A program made the position numbers and the translations under genes. 64,000 nt of DNA from the NCBI GenBank assembly GCA_027569505.1, contig JAPDFF010000012.1, positions 248,001 to 312,000 of the forward strand, read 5' to 3'. The number at the start of each line of letters is the position of its first letter. The stretch's first letter is position 1. Below, piece after piece: positions 29,844 through 40,562 of this stretch. The notes under the pieces were generated by a model, which saw only the letters and a list, made by a program, of their open reading frames with translations, did not search any database and had not been told where the DNA came from. Source of the stretch: Chloridium humicola (Eukaryota > Ascomycota > Sordariomycetes > Chaetosphaeriales > Chaetosphaeriaceae).

Positions 29844-31482
29844 GGGACAAAGTCACAGCATTTCAGCATATCTCGGCCTGGAGCTTGAGTTTCAGACTAA
29901 ATCTAGTGGCCCTGGGCAGTGGTTTGTTGGGAGTCATTGACAAACCACGGCCTTCCTGTGGGTGAGGACTAAGGGTGACAAGATGATCGTAAATGGGTGC
30001 TTAACTTGACTTACAACTTGCAATCGTCTCAATCGCTCTCTCAAAGTCCCCAGTGACGGTACCTGGCGAAAAAAGACACTTGCAACTTCCAATCACAGAC
30101 TCTTTCCACAATTTTATACATGTGCGTGCTTGAGAAACTTGCATTGCATGATGGAACTCTGGTACTTTGTAAACATCAAGCAGTCCCGTGGTCCTGAGAG
30201 GGATCAATTGACATGATTGCCCCGTTTTTACGCTTCTTGAATGGATGTTCTGTCTTCCTCCCTTCCCCAACTTTCTCGCTCACAGGCAAACGCCCTGCAA
30301 CTAGTAAACACATCACTCAATCCTCCTTGCTGCCCATCCAATACTCTTTTTTTGCGGATGTGATGCTTGTCCGTGGCCAAGTGTGGTTGGGGGGCTTTGC
30401 GTGGCTGCAAGGCGCTGTGCGGGGTTCATTATCACATCAGGGGATGTTTGGCAACGTGGCCGAGCGAGGGCGACCGACTCGGGCCGAGCCCTCGTGGATC
30501 CAGGGTTCAGAGCAAGTTTGGGTTTGTGTGATGATGTTCCAAGGCTGTGACGGGAGAGACTATTCTCGGGCTTCTTTCATGCATGGGACGATGACACTCC
30601 TCAAGCATTCAGTCATGATCATGAGAGAAGTTGAATTTGAAGTAAAATTGAACAATGCAAAGCAGCAAAACCGAAGTATAAACTTATTTTTAACTAATTA
30701 TTATATAAGATATTGACAGCTGAGGAAGTCTTGCCTATCTGCTAAGTCTCAATTTTTGTTAAACTCTTAAGCCTCTTGTCATTGAGTCTTCTGAGTTGAC
30801 AACTCTTGCCTTGCTGCATTGCCAGGAACCCTTGATGTGCACAGGACTCCTCCGATACCGGAGCCAAGTCAGTACAGTGCGCTGAAAGGAAAGGAACAAC
30901 AGAGCGAGAAACAATCTATTTCTTTCAGCGAACTTTCACGCGATGCTCAAATGGTCAATTGATGTTTCTTGTTGGCGTTGTTTTTTGGTCATGGTCTTCC
31001 ATACAACCCCCTGTCCTCAGCTTAGAAACTAAGACACCACACTGACCAGCCACAATGAATGAATGAACGACTCAATGCTAACTGACGTCAAAGCCGGGAA
31101 ATGGGCTGTTTCTCAGCAGTGCAACTCTCCCTGATTGAACACGAGATGTTCCAAAGGGAGAACAACGGCAAAACCTCAAGTTCCAGCCCGGCTCACCTTC
31201 GCGCTGCCCCCAACCTAGATTCCACTTCTTTTCACTCCGCAAAATCGAAGGCAACAACCAACCCAACACCGCAAACCCGACAGTCAATGCGCAACCAAAA
31301 CCACAGAAACAATGAAGAGAAAAGGAAAGGACCCTCAAACACACCCTCATCTATCCCCCCCAAGACTCACCAATATCCACCCGCTTCCCCCTCCCACATA
31401 TGCCTCATCACCCAACCCCCCCAAATTCTCACTTACCTCATAATCCAGATTTAACTCCGATATCGCAACACGCGACGCTGTC
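29844..31482. other. Gene-poor stretch right of the nested transposons
   Basis: No supported gene. A 167-codon frame at 30213-30716 (plus) has no domain, signal or splice support. The rest is AT-rich to mixed and ends at the second tRNA-Pro gene. Confidence 0.45.
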
Positions 31483-31592
31483 GGGCTGTTGGTCTAGTGG
31501 TATGATTCTCGCTTTGGGGCTTGCACCCCTGTCATTGACAGGACAAAGCTCAAGCATGCGAGAGGTCCCGGGTTCAATCCCCGGACAGCCCC
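31483..31592 (+). tRNA. tRNA-Pro (TGG), with intron
   Basis: The acceptor stem GGGCTGT pairs with ACAGCCC, followed by a C discriminator. The D arm is TGGTCTAGTGGTATGA. The anticodon stem CTCGC/GCGAG encloses TTTGGG, giving anticodon TGG. An intron of about 37 nt, with its own hairpin (CCTGTCATTGACAGG), follows position 37. The T arm is CCGGGTTCAATCCCCGG. Confidence 0.92.
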
Positions 31593-32010
31593 GGATTGAA
31601 GATTTTGATTTTTAGTTTTGTTTTCGTCCTATCTTCTCTCTTACAAAGTGGGATGAAAGATGGAGGAAGGGAAATGGGCGGCGTACCTTTTGTTTTGTGA
31701 CGTCATATGTCTGTCCGTCTCTTGCAGGAGTTGGTGGCGGGTTGCTGTGCTGTTTGCACCGGCTGCTTGCTTTCCGTATGTTGATGCGACGAGTTGAGAT
31801 TGGCATGGGGATTGATTGCAATGATTTGTGTCCGTCTCTTCTCATTATGAGTCTCGATATTGAGATCTGTTTTCGTTTGACTCGCCTGTTGCGGGTTGGA
31901 CATTGCCCATACAGCAACACCCCAGCCATTATTACCCCCGTCCTCCTCATTCTCAGCAACCAGAACCTTAGTCCTTCTCATGTCGCCCCCATCCCTAACC
32001 GTTTTCCAGC
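31593..32010. other. Intergenic
   Basis: No gene is seen between tRNA-Pro and the 3' end of the C3HC zinc-finger gene. Confidence 0.5.
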
Positions 32011-33827
32011 TTACTCCGGCCCAACACTAGAATGCGCCGTCCCCGGCCTGCTCGAACTCCCACCCAGCCGCCTCAACTTCCCGCCCTTGGTATTAAACAG
32101 ACTCTTGACCTTCCTCAACCTCGACATCACATCCAGCTCCTTCTTCCTCCTCGCCTCCTCATCATCCACCTCCTCTCCCTCCCCACCACCACCATGCTCC
32201 TCCTCCTCCTCATCCGCATCCCCCACCACAATCCTCGGCGCCGCACCACCCCCATCCACAGTCATTGGCCTCCTCTCAGGCGTCTTCGGCGCCGGCTCCT
32301 CCACCCCACCACCAGCAGCGGACCCAGCCCCGGGAGCAGGAACACTACTCTTACTCCTCCCATGGCCGGCGCTCACCCCCTTCCCATTCCCATCCCCCGC
32401 ATTCCTCATCTTCACCCCCCTCGGCGTCCCCTCAACCCTCTCCCTAATAAAAGCCTCATTCCTCAACCCCAGCACAACCACCTCCCACCCCGCCAACTCC
32501 CTCTCCCCCTTCCCCAACGGCCTCCCACCCGGGTTGCGCTGCGCAGCGGGGTTCTTCCACGGACAAAAAAAGCGGTGCTCGCGCAGCGGGTCGAGGTGGT
32601 CCATGGGTGCTGGGACCAGGACCTCGTTGGTGGATGGGTCGATGGACCGCGGCTTGAACATCCAGAGGCCGAGACGCCGCAGGCAGGTGTGGCAGGAGGC
32701 GGAGTTGGGGATGGGATTGCCGAGGCGGGGGTGCGTGAGGGATTGCCAGCCGAGGAGGGCGAGGGCTAGGGCGGGGCGGTTGATGGTTGGTGAGAGTTGG
32801 GGTTCGGGTTGGGAGGTGGTGGGGGTGGGAGTGGAGGGGGTGGAGGGGGTGGAGGGGGTGGTTGTAGTTGTGGTTGGGGGAGGTGGGTTGGCGAAGAAGG
32901 TTGGTGGGAGGTGGGAGATGACGGTGTCGAGGTTGAGGGTGGGGGGGAGGCGTAGAGTGAATTCGTAGGGTAGAAAGGCGGCCCGCTCGCAGAGTTCGTC
33001 GTATCGCTGGCGAAGGGTTTGGAGGGAGAGTTTAGGGTTCGGGAGGGGGAGGCGGAGCAGGGAATCTAGAGCTGTTAGAATTTGAGTAGATAGCAAGGAT
33101 GCGAAGAGAACGTACCGTCGCACCCCTTCCTCCTCCACAAACAGTCCTCAGCATGCGACTCAATGATCAGCTCAACATACTTGTCGACGACCGACTCGGC
33201 GATTTCCGACGCTATCAGCACCGCGATCTCCTTGCCGTCGACCTCCTTACGGTTGACCTTGACAACTAGCTCGCTGCGGCACAGCGTACACTTGACACGT
33301 TCTTTGCCCTCACACACCCAGCCACGCTTCGCCCACTCGATCTCGTTGACGCGGTCCGGTTTCGGGGACCAGTCGGTCAGCTCTTGGAAAGTCGCTAGTC
33401 GGCGGAGGAGCTGATCGCGATCACCGGGGCAGTACTTGGGCGGCGGCGGGACGCCATCTTTCTCTACGATCGAACTAGCCGACCCAGGTGTACCGGGTGT
33501 CCATTTGCGGAGTGTGATGTTCGAGATGGTTGTTGTCGACTGAGGCACGCTGCGAATGCTCGCGGGCGAGGAGCGCATGGGGGTGGCTTGTAGGTTGTTG
33601 CCGTATTTTGTCGGCGTCAAGGTCAGCGCGTCGACGCGACGCTTCTTGTTGTCGAGGCTGCTGTCGCTCGTCATTGTCCTTGTCAGGTACGGCGACGAGC
33701 GCTGCGAGGCGGGGGACGATGTGGGATCGGCGAGACTGCGGTCGAAGTCGCTGCTGCTGCGCTCGGTCGGTCGGTTGCCGATGCCTTGGAGGAGCGCATT
33801 GAATTTGCGCTTGACAGTGGAATTCAT
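32011..33827 (-). CDS. C3HC zinc-finger protein (NIPA/Rsm1-like)
   Basis: Exons 33827-33116 and 33065-32011 give 588 aa. The first ~110 residues are Ser/Thr-rich with phospho-like SP/TP sites. The C3HC domain starts around CPGDRDQLLRRLATFQELTDW, includes WAKRGWVCEGKERVKCTLC and HAEDCLWRRKGC, and runs across the intron into DDSLLRLPL. The second half carries the Rsm1-type segment (SASCHTCLRRLGLWMF ... HRFFCPWKN), another set of Cys/His. The tail is acidic. Relatives act in nuclear mRNA export (fission yeast Rsm1, budding yeast Pml39) or as an F-box-like adaptor (NIPA). A role at the nuclear periphery is likely but not shown by the sequence. Confidence 0.85.
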
Positions 33828-34551
33828 TTTGAGCGGGTGTGCGAAATATGTACTGCGTAATTGCGTGTCTGTGCTGAGTCTCCGCGCGTCTGTCTCGGCG
33901 CGGCTGGTGAGATAGGGCAAGCACAGGCTCAGCCGCGATGACAATCAGTGCTGATAATGACCCCGCTAATGCGGTGTTCAGTCGGTCACAGTGTAAACAG
34001 ATGAATCAGCGGTACCTCTTTGTCGTGGTAGAAAAAAGGCGAGACTGTGATGCAGATCTGTCGGCTGGGCGTTCATGAAACGAGTTGGGTGAGGGAGTTG
34101 GTGATGCATGGAAGCTGGAAGTCGTTTGTTTGGCTTCGTCCTGTTGATCTGGGGCTTGGCGGCAACAGGAGCAGCTTCCCCTTAGCGTCTTGGCATCTGA
34201 GATCATCCAACACACAGTGCGTTGCCAATTCCAATATCAATTCGCACGGTCATCAAGACATCAAGCCCAATTGTCAGCATAGAAGTTGACCTAGATCATC
34301 ATTTTCATCATATGTAGAGGTTTCATTGTTGAGAACAGGAATCAGAATATCAGCTTGAAAGAGTATCTAAAACATTGAACAAAATTGCAAAACAAGCTAG
34401 GGGTATCTATATCCTCATGTCACTCTGCGTCCATCATCTCCCCAATCTTCACCCCCTGAACTACCAAAACAAAACCAATCGTCAACAGACTCCCCAACCC
34501 CAATTCCCTTCTTGACACCCAACCACCCCCATCCTCCCCCATCCTCACCTC
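33828..34551. other. Intergenic, C3HC 5' flank and CCC2 3' flank
   Basis: No gene is seen. Both neighbours are on the minus strand, so this is the promoter of the C3HC gene's side and the terminator side of the region beyond it. Confidence 0.45.
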
Positions 34552-37500
34552 TCACTCAATCCTCCTCTCCCGATACCCCACCCCCCTCACCCTTACCCTC
34601 AACGCCAACGAACTCAACACCACACTAATACTACTCAACGCCATCGCCAAACTCGCCCACACCGGATCCAGCCTCACATGCTGTCCCGCGCTCACAATCG
34701 GGTAGAAACACCCCGCCGCCACCGGCAGCGCCACACAGTTATACACCACCGCCCACCCAAAGTTAAACTTGATCCTCCTGAACACCACCCCCGACAAATC
34801 CAGCAAATCCACCACACTCCGCAAATCACTCTTCACCAGCACAAAATCCGCGCTGCTAATCGCCACGTCCGCGCCGGACCCGATTGCGATGCCGACGTCG
34901 GCTGTGGCGAGCGCGGGCGAGTCGTTGATCCCGTCGCCGACCATGGCGACCATCGCGCGGCCGTCCTTCCCTTTCTCAGATCTGAGGGTGGATTGGAGGT
35001 ACTTGATTTTGTCGGCTTTTCCAGTCGGTAACACGCCCGCAATGACCTGCTCGGCAGGAATCCCCAGCTGGGCGGCGACAGCCACGGCAGTGGTTGGGTT
35101 GTCGCCTGACAACATCCATACCTTTGTGCCGCGGGCGTGGAGGGCGCGGATGATGCGGGGTGCTTCGGGGCGGATGGGGTCTGAGATTGCGAGGGCGGCG
35201 GCGAGGGTCCATGGGGAGGTGGGGATGCTGAGGGGGCGGATAACGACGAGGGCGATGGATTTGGCTTCGGACTTCCAGCGGGCGAGGGTGGTGGCAGTGG
35301 AAGGGGGGATGGGGATGGAGAGGTCGGATATGAGGAGTTCGTTGCCGACGGCGATGTCAAAGGATGGGGAAGAGGGGGTGGGGGCGTGGTAGGTTGCGCG
35401 CATGCCTTTGCCGGGAACTTCTTGGATGTTGGAGATGGTGCCGGAGGTGATGGTGGTTTGCGTCGCGGAGAAGGCGACGATGGCTTTGGCGATGGGGTGG
35501 GAGCTGTTTTCTTCAAGAGCTTTGAGCGCGGTGAGGACACCGTCTTTTTGGATGCCGTGTTCGGTGTAGAGCTCCGAGTCGGTGATGCTCGGCTCGCCGC
35601 CCAAGGTGAGCGTGCCTGTTTTGTCGAAGACCACGCAGTCGATCCGGCTGGCCTTCTCGAACGCTTCGCCGCCGCCCTTGGCGAGGATGCCGTGCTTTGC
35701 TGCGAGTCCGCTGCCGACAAAAATGGCGGTTGGAGCGGCGAGGGCCAATCCGCAGGGGCAGGCCACCACGAAGACCGCAATGGCAAACTGCAGCGAAAAG
35801 GCCACCCAGCCACCAGAGGTAACATCCAAATAGCTCTCCGGAATCCGCCCCCCAAGACCCAATGCCAGCCAGAGAATCCAGGTCAGCACCGCGATCAATG
35901 TGACCACCGGCACAAAGTAAGACGTCAGCAGATCCGCCACCTGCTCAATCGGCGCCCTCTTCGTCTGGCCCTCCCTCACCACATTCACAATCTGATCCAA
36001 CAACGACGTCCCCGCGACCCCCGTAATCCTCACCAACACCGCCCCATCCTTATTCACCGTCCCCGAAAACACCTCCTCCCCCACCCCCTTCCTCACCAGC
36101 CTCGACTCCCCCGTCAAACTACTCTCATCAAAACTGCTCTCCCCCCTCACCAACACCCCATCCGCCGCCGGCGACGCCCCATGCACCACCCTGACCACAT
36201 CCCCCCAATCCAACTGATCCGCGCCCACCACCACCCCCCCCTCCTTCCCATCCCCCTCCTCAAACCCCTCCACCAAAACCGCCGTAGCCGGCCTCAACCT
36301 TCCCAACATCTCCACCGCATCCCCCGTCCTCGCCTTACTCCAACTCTCAATCAACCTCCCCAACAGTAAAAAAAATGTCAAAAAAACCACCGAATCAAAA
36401 TAAAAATTCGCATCCTCCACCTCCCCAGGCTTCTCCACCCCCGCAGCAATCATCTGCCCCACGCTCGAAAAATACGCCACCGTCGTGCCCAGCGACATGA
36501 GGGTATTCATGCTCCCGAATTTCACAAACCGTTTCCACACAGGCACTTTACTCCCCCTGCGCCACAGCGTCAGGATCTCCTTCACTGCGCGCCGGTGGAA
36601 TAGGTCGGCCGCGAAGAAGTAGACGGGTGTGGCGAGGATGAAGAGCGCTACCTGCGCGCGGGACAGGCCGGATGCCCAGGGGGACATGAGGTAGTGTTTT
36701 GAGGGGTTGTGGGAGTTTTCTGGGATGAGGGACATGTACACGATGCCGAGGATGAAGGAGGGGATGCAGATGACGCCGGTGAGGATGGTGCGGGAGAGGA
36801 TTTGCAGGCGGTGGCGGCGCTGGATGAGCTTGGAGCGTTCTTCGAGGGTTGGGGGGTGGTGGATGGTTGCGGTGAGCGTGGGGTCGGAGGCGGAGATGGC
36901 GGCGAGGATGTGGCGGATGGTGAAGGTGGGGGAGGAGGGGGTGTAGGAGAGTTTGAGGAGGGGGTGGGTGAGGGTTGGGGGGGTGAGGATGGTGAGGGGG
37001 CGGCGGAAGCCGGCGAGGGAGTGCAGGATGCGGGAGGGGCAGTGCGGGCAGTAGAGGCCGGTGATGAGAATTTCGACGGTGCGTTCTTGGGGAGATGAAG
37101 AGGGCTCTGCGGAAAGATCGGTGACGGTATCGAGGGTGGCGTCGTAGCCGAGGTCTTCGATTGCTGAAACGAGGTGGTCGGCGTTGGAGCGCCCTTGGAA
37201 GTCGATGCTGGCGCTGTTGGTGAGGAGGTTGACGGTGATGTCCTTGACGTAGTCCTTCTTCTTCATCTCGCGGGTGATGCCGTTAGAGCAGGACGCACAG
37301 GTCATGCCGCCGATGGAAATGGTGGCCCGCCACATGTCGACGTTGTCGGGGACCTTGGGCTTCGGCTTGCCCTGGTTGAGGTCGGTGACAGTGTCCAATG
37401 TTGCTTCGTAGCCGAGATCCTCGATGGCCTCAACCAGGCTTTTGACTTTCCCCTTCTCCTTGATATCCACGGTGGCGCTGTTGGCGAGGACGTTGACAAC

Positions 37501-38214
37501 TACCTTAGAGACCCAGTCGTTCTTCTGGAGGCCTTCGGTGATCATGTTGGCGCAGGCGGCGCACGTCATGCCCCCAACGGCCAGCGTAACCCTCCATAGC
37601 TGCTGGGCATCCTCGTCGGTCTCGATGGCGATGAACGACTTGGAATCTCGGCCCGTCTCCGGGGTTGAACTGGAGGGCTTGCTCGAGGCCTGTTCCGGCA
37701 AGGCAAGGTTGGCGTGAAGGTTTGCCGTCTCAGGGGCACGTTTCTCACCCCCCTCATTGGGCACGGCAGTACGGCACTGCTCGCAGTTCTCCAGATGTGC
37801 CCTGACCTTCTCCGCCTCAGTTGCTTCCGAGCTCCTGGGCATGAACCAGCGGCTAAATGTCGACTCCCGGCGATCCATGCCAGGTCTGCTACTCTCGGTA
37901 TGGTGGGTCTCGCTGGTGTCCAGGTCCAGGCCGGAAACATCGCCGGCAGAAGTGGCAATACCGCAGACCTCAAAGCCGCTCTCCTCAAGAGCGTGACGCA
38001 TTTGCTGCAGTGATGCCTCTGGGGCGTGCTCGACGGTCACGACGGATGTGACGACGTTGGGTGACACCCACTTGATGTGGTGGCCGGCAGACTGTTGCAG
38101 AGCAGTCTTTATGGTCGAGACGCAGGTGGGACAGTGGAGGTTGGCCAGAAGAAATGAGGTTGAGACAGTCACAGCCGGCGTGGCTGCCGCTGGCCGGCGG
38201 GAGGAGGGCGCCAT
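34552..38214 (-). CDS. CCC2: Copper-transporting P1B-type ATPase
   Basis: One exon, 1220 aa, starting at ATG 38214. The N-terminal ~450 residues hold four HMA-like metal-binding modules with the motifs LHCPTC, GMTCAAC, GMTCASC and GLYCPHC. The first and last are atypical. The catalytic part is complete: the actuator SLTGES, the membrane CPCGLALAAPTA copper site (about residue 816), phosphorylation motif DKTGTLTLGG (about 861), SSHPIAKAI (the HP nucleotide-binding signature) and GDGINDSPALA (about 1096). It loads Cu+ into the late Golgi for multicopper oxidases such as ferroxidases and laccases. Its 5' flank is a 2.3-kb spacer shared with MET10. Confidence 0.95.
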   Translation of the reverse strand: MAPSSRRPAAATPAVTVSTSFLLANLHCPTCVSTIKTALQQSAGHHIKWVSPNVVTSVVTVEHAPEASLQQMRHALEESGFEVCGIATSAGDVSGLDLDTSETHHTESSRPGMDRRESTFSRWFMPRSSEATEAEKVRAHLENCEQCRTAVPNEGGEKRAPETANLHANLALPEQASSKPSSSTPETGRDSKSFIAIETDEDAQQLWRVTLAVGGMTCAACANMITEGLQKNDWVSKVVVNVLANSATVDIKEKGKVKSLVEAIEDLGYEATLDTVTDLNQGKPKPKVPDNVDMWRATISIGGMTCASCSNGITREMKKKDYVKDITVNLLTNSASIDFQGRSNADHLVSAIEDLGYDATLDTVTDLSAEPSSSPQERTVEILITGLYCPHCPSRILHSLAGFRRPLTILTPPTLTHPLLKLSYTPSSPTFTIRHILAAISASDPTLTATIHHPPTLEERSKLIQRRHRLQILSRTILTGVICIPSFILGIVYMSLIPENSHNPSKHYLMSPWASGLSRAQVALFILATPVYFFAADLFHRRAVKEILTLWRRGSKVPVWKRFVKFGSMNTLMSLGTTVAYFSSVGQMIAAGVEKPGEVEDANFYFDSVVFLTFFLLLGRLIESWSKARTGDAVEMLGRLRPATAVLVEGFEEGDGKEGGVVVGADQLDWGDVVRVVHGASPAADGVLVRGESSFDESSLTGESRLVRKGVGEEVFSGTVNKDGAVLVRITGVAGTSLLDQIVNVVREGQTKRAPIEQVADLLTSYFVPVVTLIAVLTWILWLALGLGGRIPESYLDVTSGGWVAFSLQFAIAVFVVACPCGLALAAPTAIFVGSGLAAKHGILAKGGGEAFEKASRIDCVVFDKTGTLTLGGEPSITDSELYTEHGIQKDGVLTALKALEENSSHPIAKAIVAFSATQTTITSGTISNIQEVPGKGMRATYHAPTPSSPSFDIAVGNELLISDLSIPIPPSTATTLARWKSEAKSIALVVIRPLSIPTSPWTLAAALAISDPIRPEAPRIIRALHARGTKVWMLSGDNPTTAVAVAAQLGIPAEQVIAGVLPTGKADKIKYLQSTLRSEKGKDGRAMVAMVGDGINDSPALATADVGIAIGSGADVAISSADFVLVKSDLRSVVDLLDLSGVVFRRIKFNFGWAVVYNCVALPVAAGCFYPIVSAGQHVRLDPVWASLAMALSSISVVLSSLALRVRVRGVGYRERRIE

Positions 38215-40562
38215 GGTGATAAGCAATCTGGGCGTGTCGACACCCTGGTCGAACGACGTCGGGGATTAACGACAATGGGGTTTACCGCGTGGTGCTGGCT
38301 GCCCGTGCTGGACTGACAGCGGTAGGGATGCGTGGGATGTGTGACTTGACTGGTTGGTGATGTTAGTTCGACGTGGCACAGCGGAAGTAGGTAAAGTGTT
38401 CCCCAGACAGGAAGGGCGGACCTGTGTAAGGAGAAGCCGCGGGATGGGTTGGAGTGGATCAATATTATTGAGTTGAGGGGAAGTTGTGATGTGAGTTGTG
38501 ATCGCGTCTCGGCAAGTAATTTGCAGAGAAGCGTGGGAGTGTTGGGTCGGAGGATCTGGTAGCAAACAATGTGGGAGGAACGGGAGGAAAGCGGGGGAGG
38601 CTGACAGTTTCATATACAGCTGCCATGTGGTGTAAAAAAGGCGGACGTCTAGGAGGTGTCAACTTCCAGAATTATTCAGCGTTTTTCCGCACAAACCACG
38701 CAAGCGCCAAGAAGGCGATGTTGGTCTCGATGAAGGTTCTGCGACGGCGTGGATGATTGGATCCGCGTGCCAAGCCTCATGGTGTTAGCGGCGCCCTAAT
38801 CGTCGATCCCTGGAGGTGTTCATCCAGTTTCTGGAACCGTTCACATGGCGCTTCCCCAGATTTAATGAGAATTATCGAGACACTTTGCTTGTCTCTATCT
38901 TCCGTCCATTTTTCTTTGTCCCAAAGTCTGCAAGACGGCTAAATTCTCGGTTGTTCCCTTGGGACTGAAGTTGGTTGAAGTTGGTGCCAAGAACGATTGC
39001 ATCACAGGCTGGCGCGTGCAGGTGGCGGCGACCTGGGTGATTGGCCCACTTTTCCGGCACAAAAGCCGCATGCCGGATGCCCACACCTCCCTCGGGCTCG
39101 GCTCCGGCGACATGCTCCGGAGCCCAATGACATGATCCAAAGTCCTCGTCTGCGGTCAAGTCCAAATTCCATCCGTTTCGGCAGGCCGCTGTCAATTTGT
39201 CAGGGCTCGGAGCCGCGCGGTCAGGCCCGCCACGGCACCCTTGAGGATGAGCGGGCTGCTTCCGCTGCCAGTCGGGTCCGTCACCATCAGAGCCGTCACC
39301 GGTGCTGCTGTTTCTTGGATTCTTGCCCTCGCTGACTTTTGGCGAGAAGGATCGGAAAAATAGACACGCCTCCTATGTTTGTGTAGAAAGTAGCAATACC
39401 GTAGGTCCATCGGAATCACAACCACCTCTCCTTGGCTACCGGAAGCTCGTTTCACAGCGTCGATGTTGTGCTGCGACACTTGTGCGGCCACTCGGAGGCA
39501 AACAGCCGGTTTCCAGCCCGCCCTTACCCCACACTCGGCAGTGTGGGTCGCAGTGCGCCGTGCCAAGAGGCCCCGGTCCCGATCCAGGTGAGCTCCTTTT
39601 GCGGCACGCATTCAACTCGGTTGGCCGATGACATTGCTCGATGACCTTCGGCCCGCTTCGAGATATTATTGCCGTGTCTTGGAGAATGTTCTGCCTTGCT
39701 GACACGTTTAGAAAACCTATTGGCAAGAAACCACGCAAACAACCATTTGCACTGTGATGACACCACCACGCAACATCCGTTGATGGCATGGATTCTGAGA
39801 ACAGGACTCTGATGATGGTGAGACAGCAACGCGAGATCTGGCATGGATGTGGCTTCCCGCCTGTGGCAGCAGCGGGATGCGACATGATCTGACGCAGTTA
39901 CAAACGTATTGCGTGCTTGAAAAAGGGGTGGCTTTATGACCTTGAAAAGTGTCCCATCTCGATATCATCCTACGAAAAATCAAATCCAATGCTAAGACTC
40001 CGAGGAGCTGTTGGTGCCTCGGCCTCCTCTGCCGGCCGGCATCGGAGCGCCAGCCACGTGCCAGACCACGTGCCAATGACAAACCCAACTGAACCTCAAA
40101 CAGCTACCCCCACAAAAGTGCCGTATTCGGTTAGCCTGAATCACGCAATCAGCGACTCGATCAACGCGACTTCAACCAGCGGCGATGGTCCAACAAGGGC
40201 ACCGCTTGACGAGATCGGTCCAGAGTTTTTGCCAGAGGGTTGCGGCAGTTATGGAGATGCCATGGGGGTCAGCGTGGGCTGACAAAAAGGTAGGATGAAC
40301 ATTTTGCCTTCTTGATCTCCTCCCTCGGTCACTCTTTTTCTTGCCATACTCCTTTCATTTCTCCCAGCACTCCTCGCTGGTCACCCCGTTCCTGTCTGTT
40401 TCATCAGTTTGCAGGCGGTTTGAGGCACTTCCTGGGCCTCTTTTTTTGCCTCGTGCCTCGATCTTTTGCCCGCGGCCGAGCCACAGCCCTTGAAAAAGCG
40501 TTTTAAGGACTCTCCCTCAACCCTCATCTCTGCCCCTGACCACCCCGGCACATCCTCCCAAC
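38215..40562. promoter_or_regulatory. Long divergent spacer, CCC2 / MET10
   Basis: 2.35 kb with no gene I can support; several open frames on both strands lack domains and good codon patterns. The MET10 side has two CACGTG boxes (40055-40060 and 40067-40072) and a pyrimidine-rich leader from about 40,300. Confidence 0.5.
40055..40072. promoter_or_regulatory. Paired CACGTG boxes upstream of MET10
   Basis: Two CACGTG hexamers 12 bp apart, each followed by CCA or CAA-type flanks, lie about 500 bp before the MET10 ATG. In yeast, Cbf1 binds CACGTG in sulfur-assimilation promoters together with Met4/Met28. Use in this fungus is inferred. Confidence 0.5.

Noticed and set aside
30213..30716. 167-codon plus frame in the gene-poor island
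   Set aside because: No domain, no signal peptide, AT-rich tail; likely chance.
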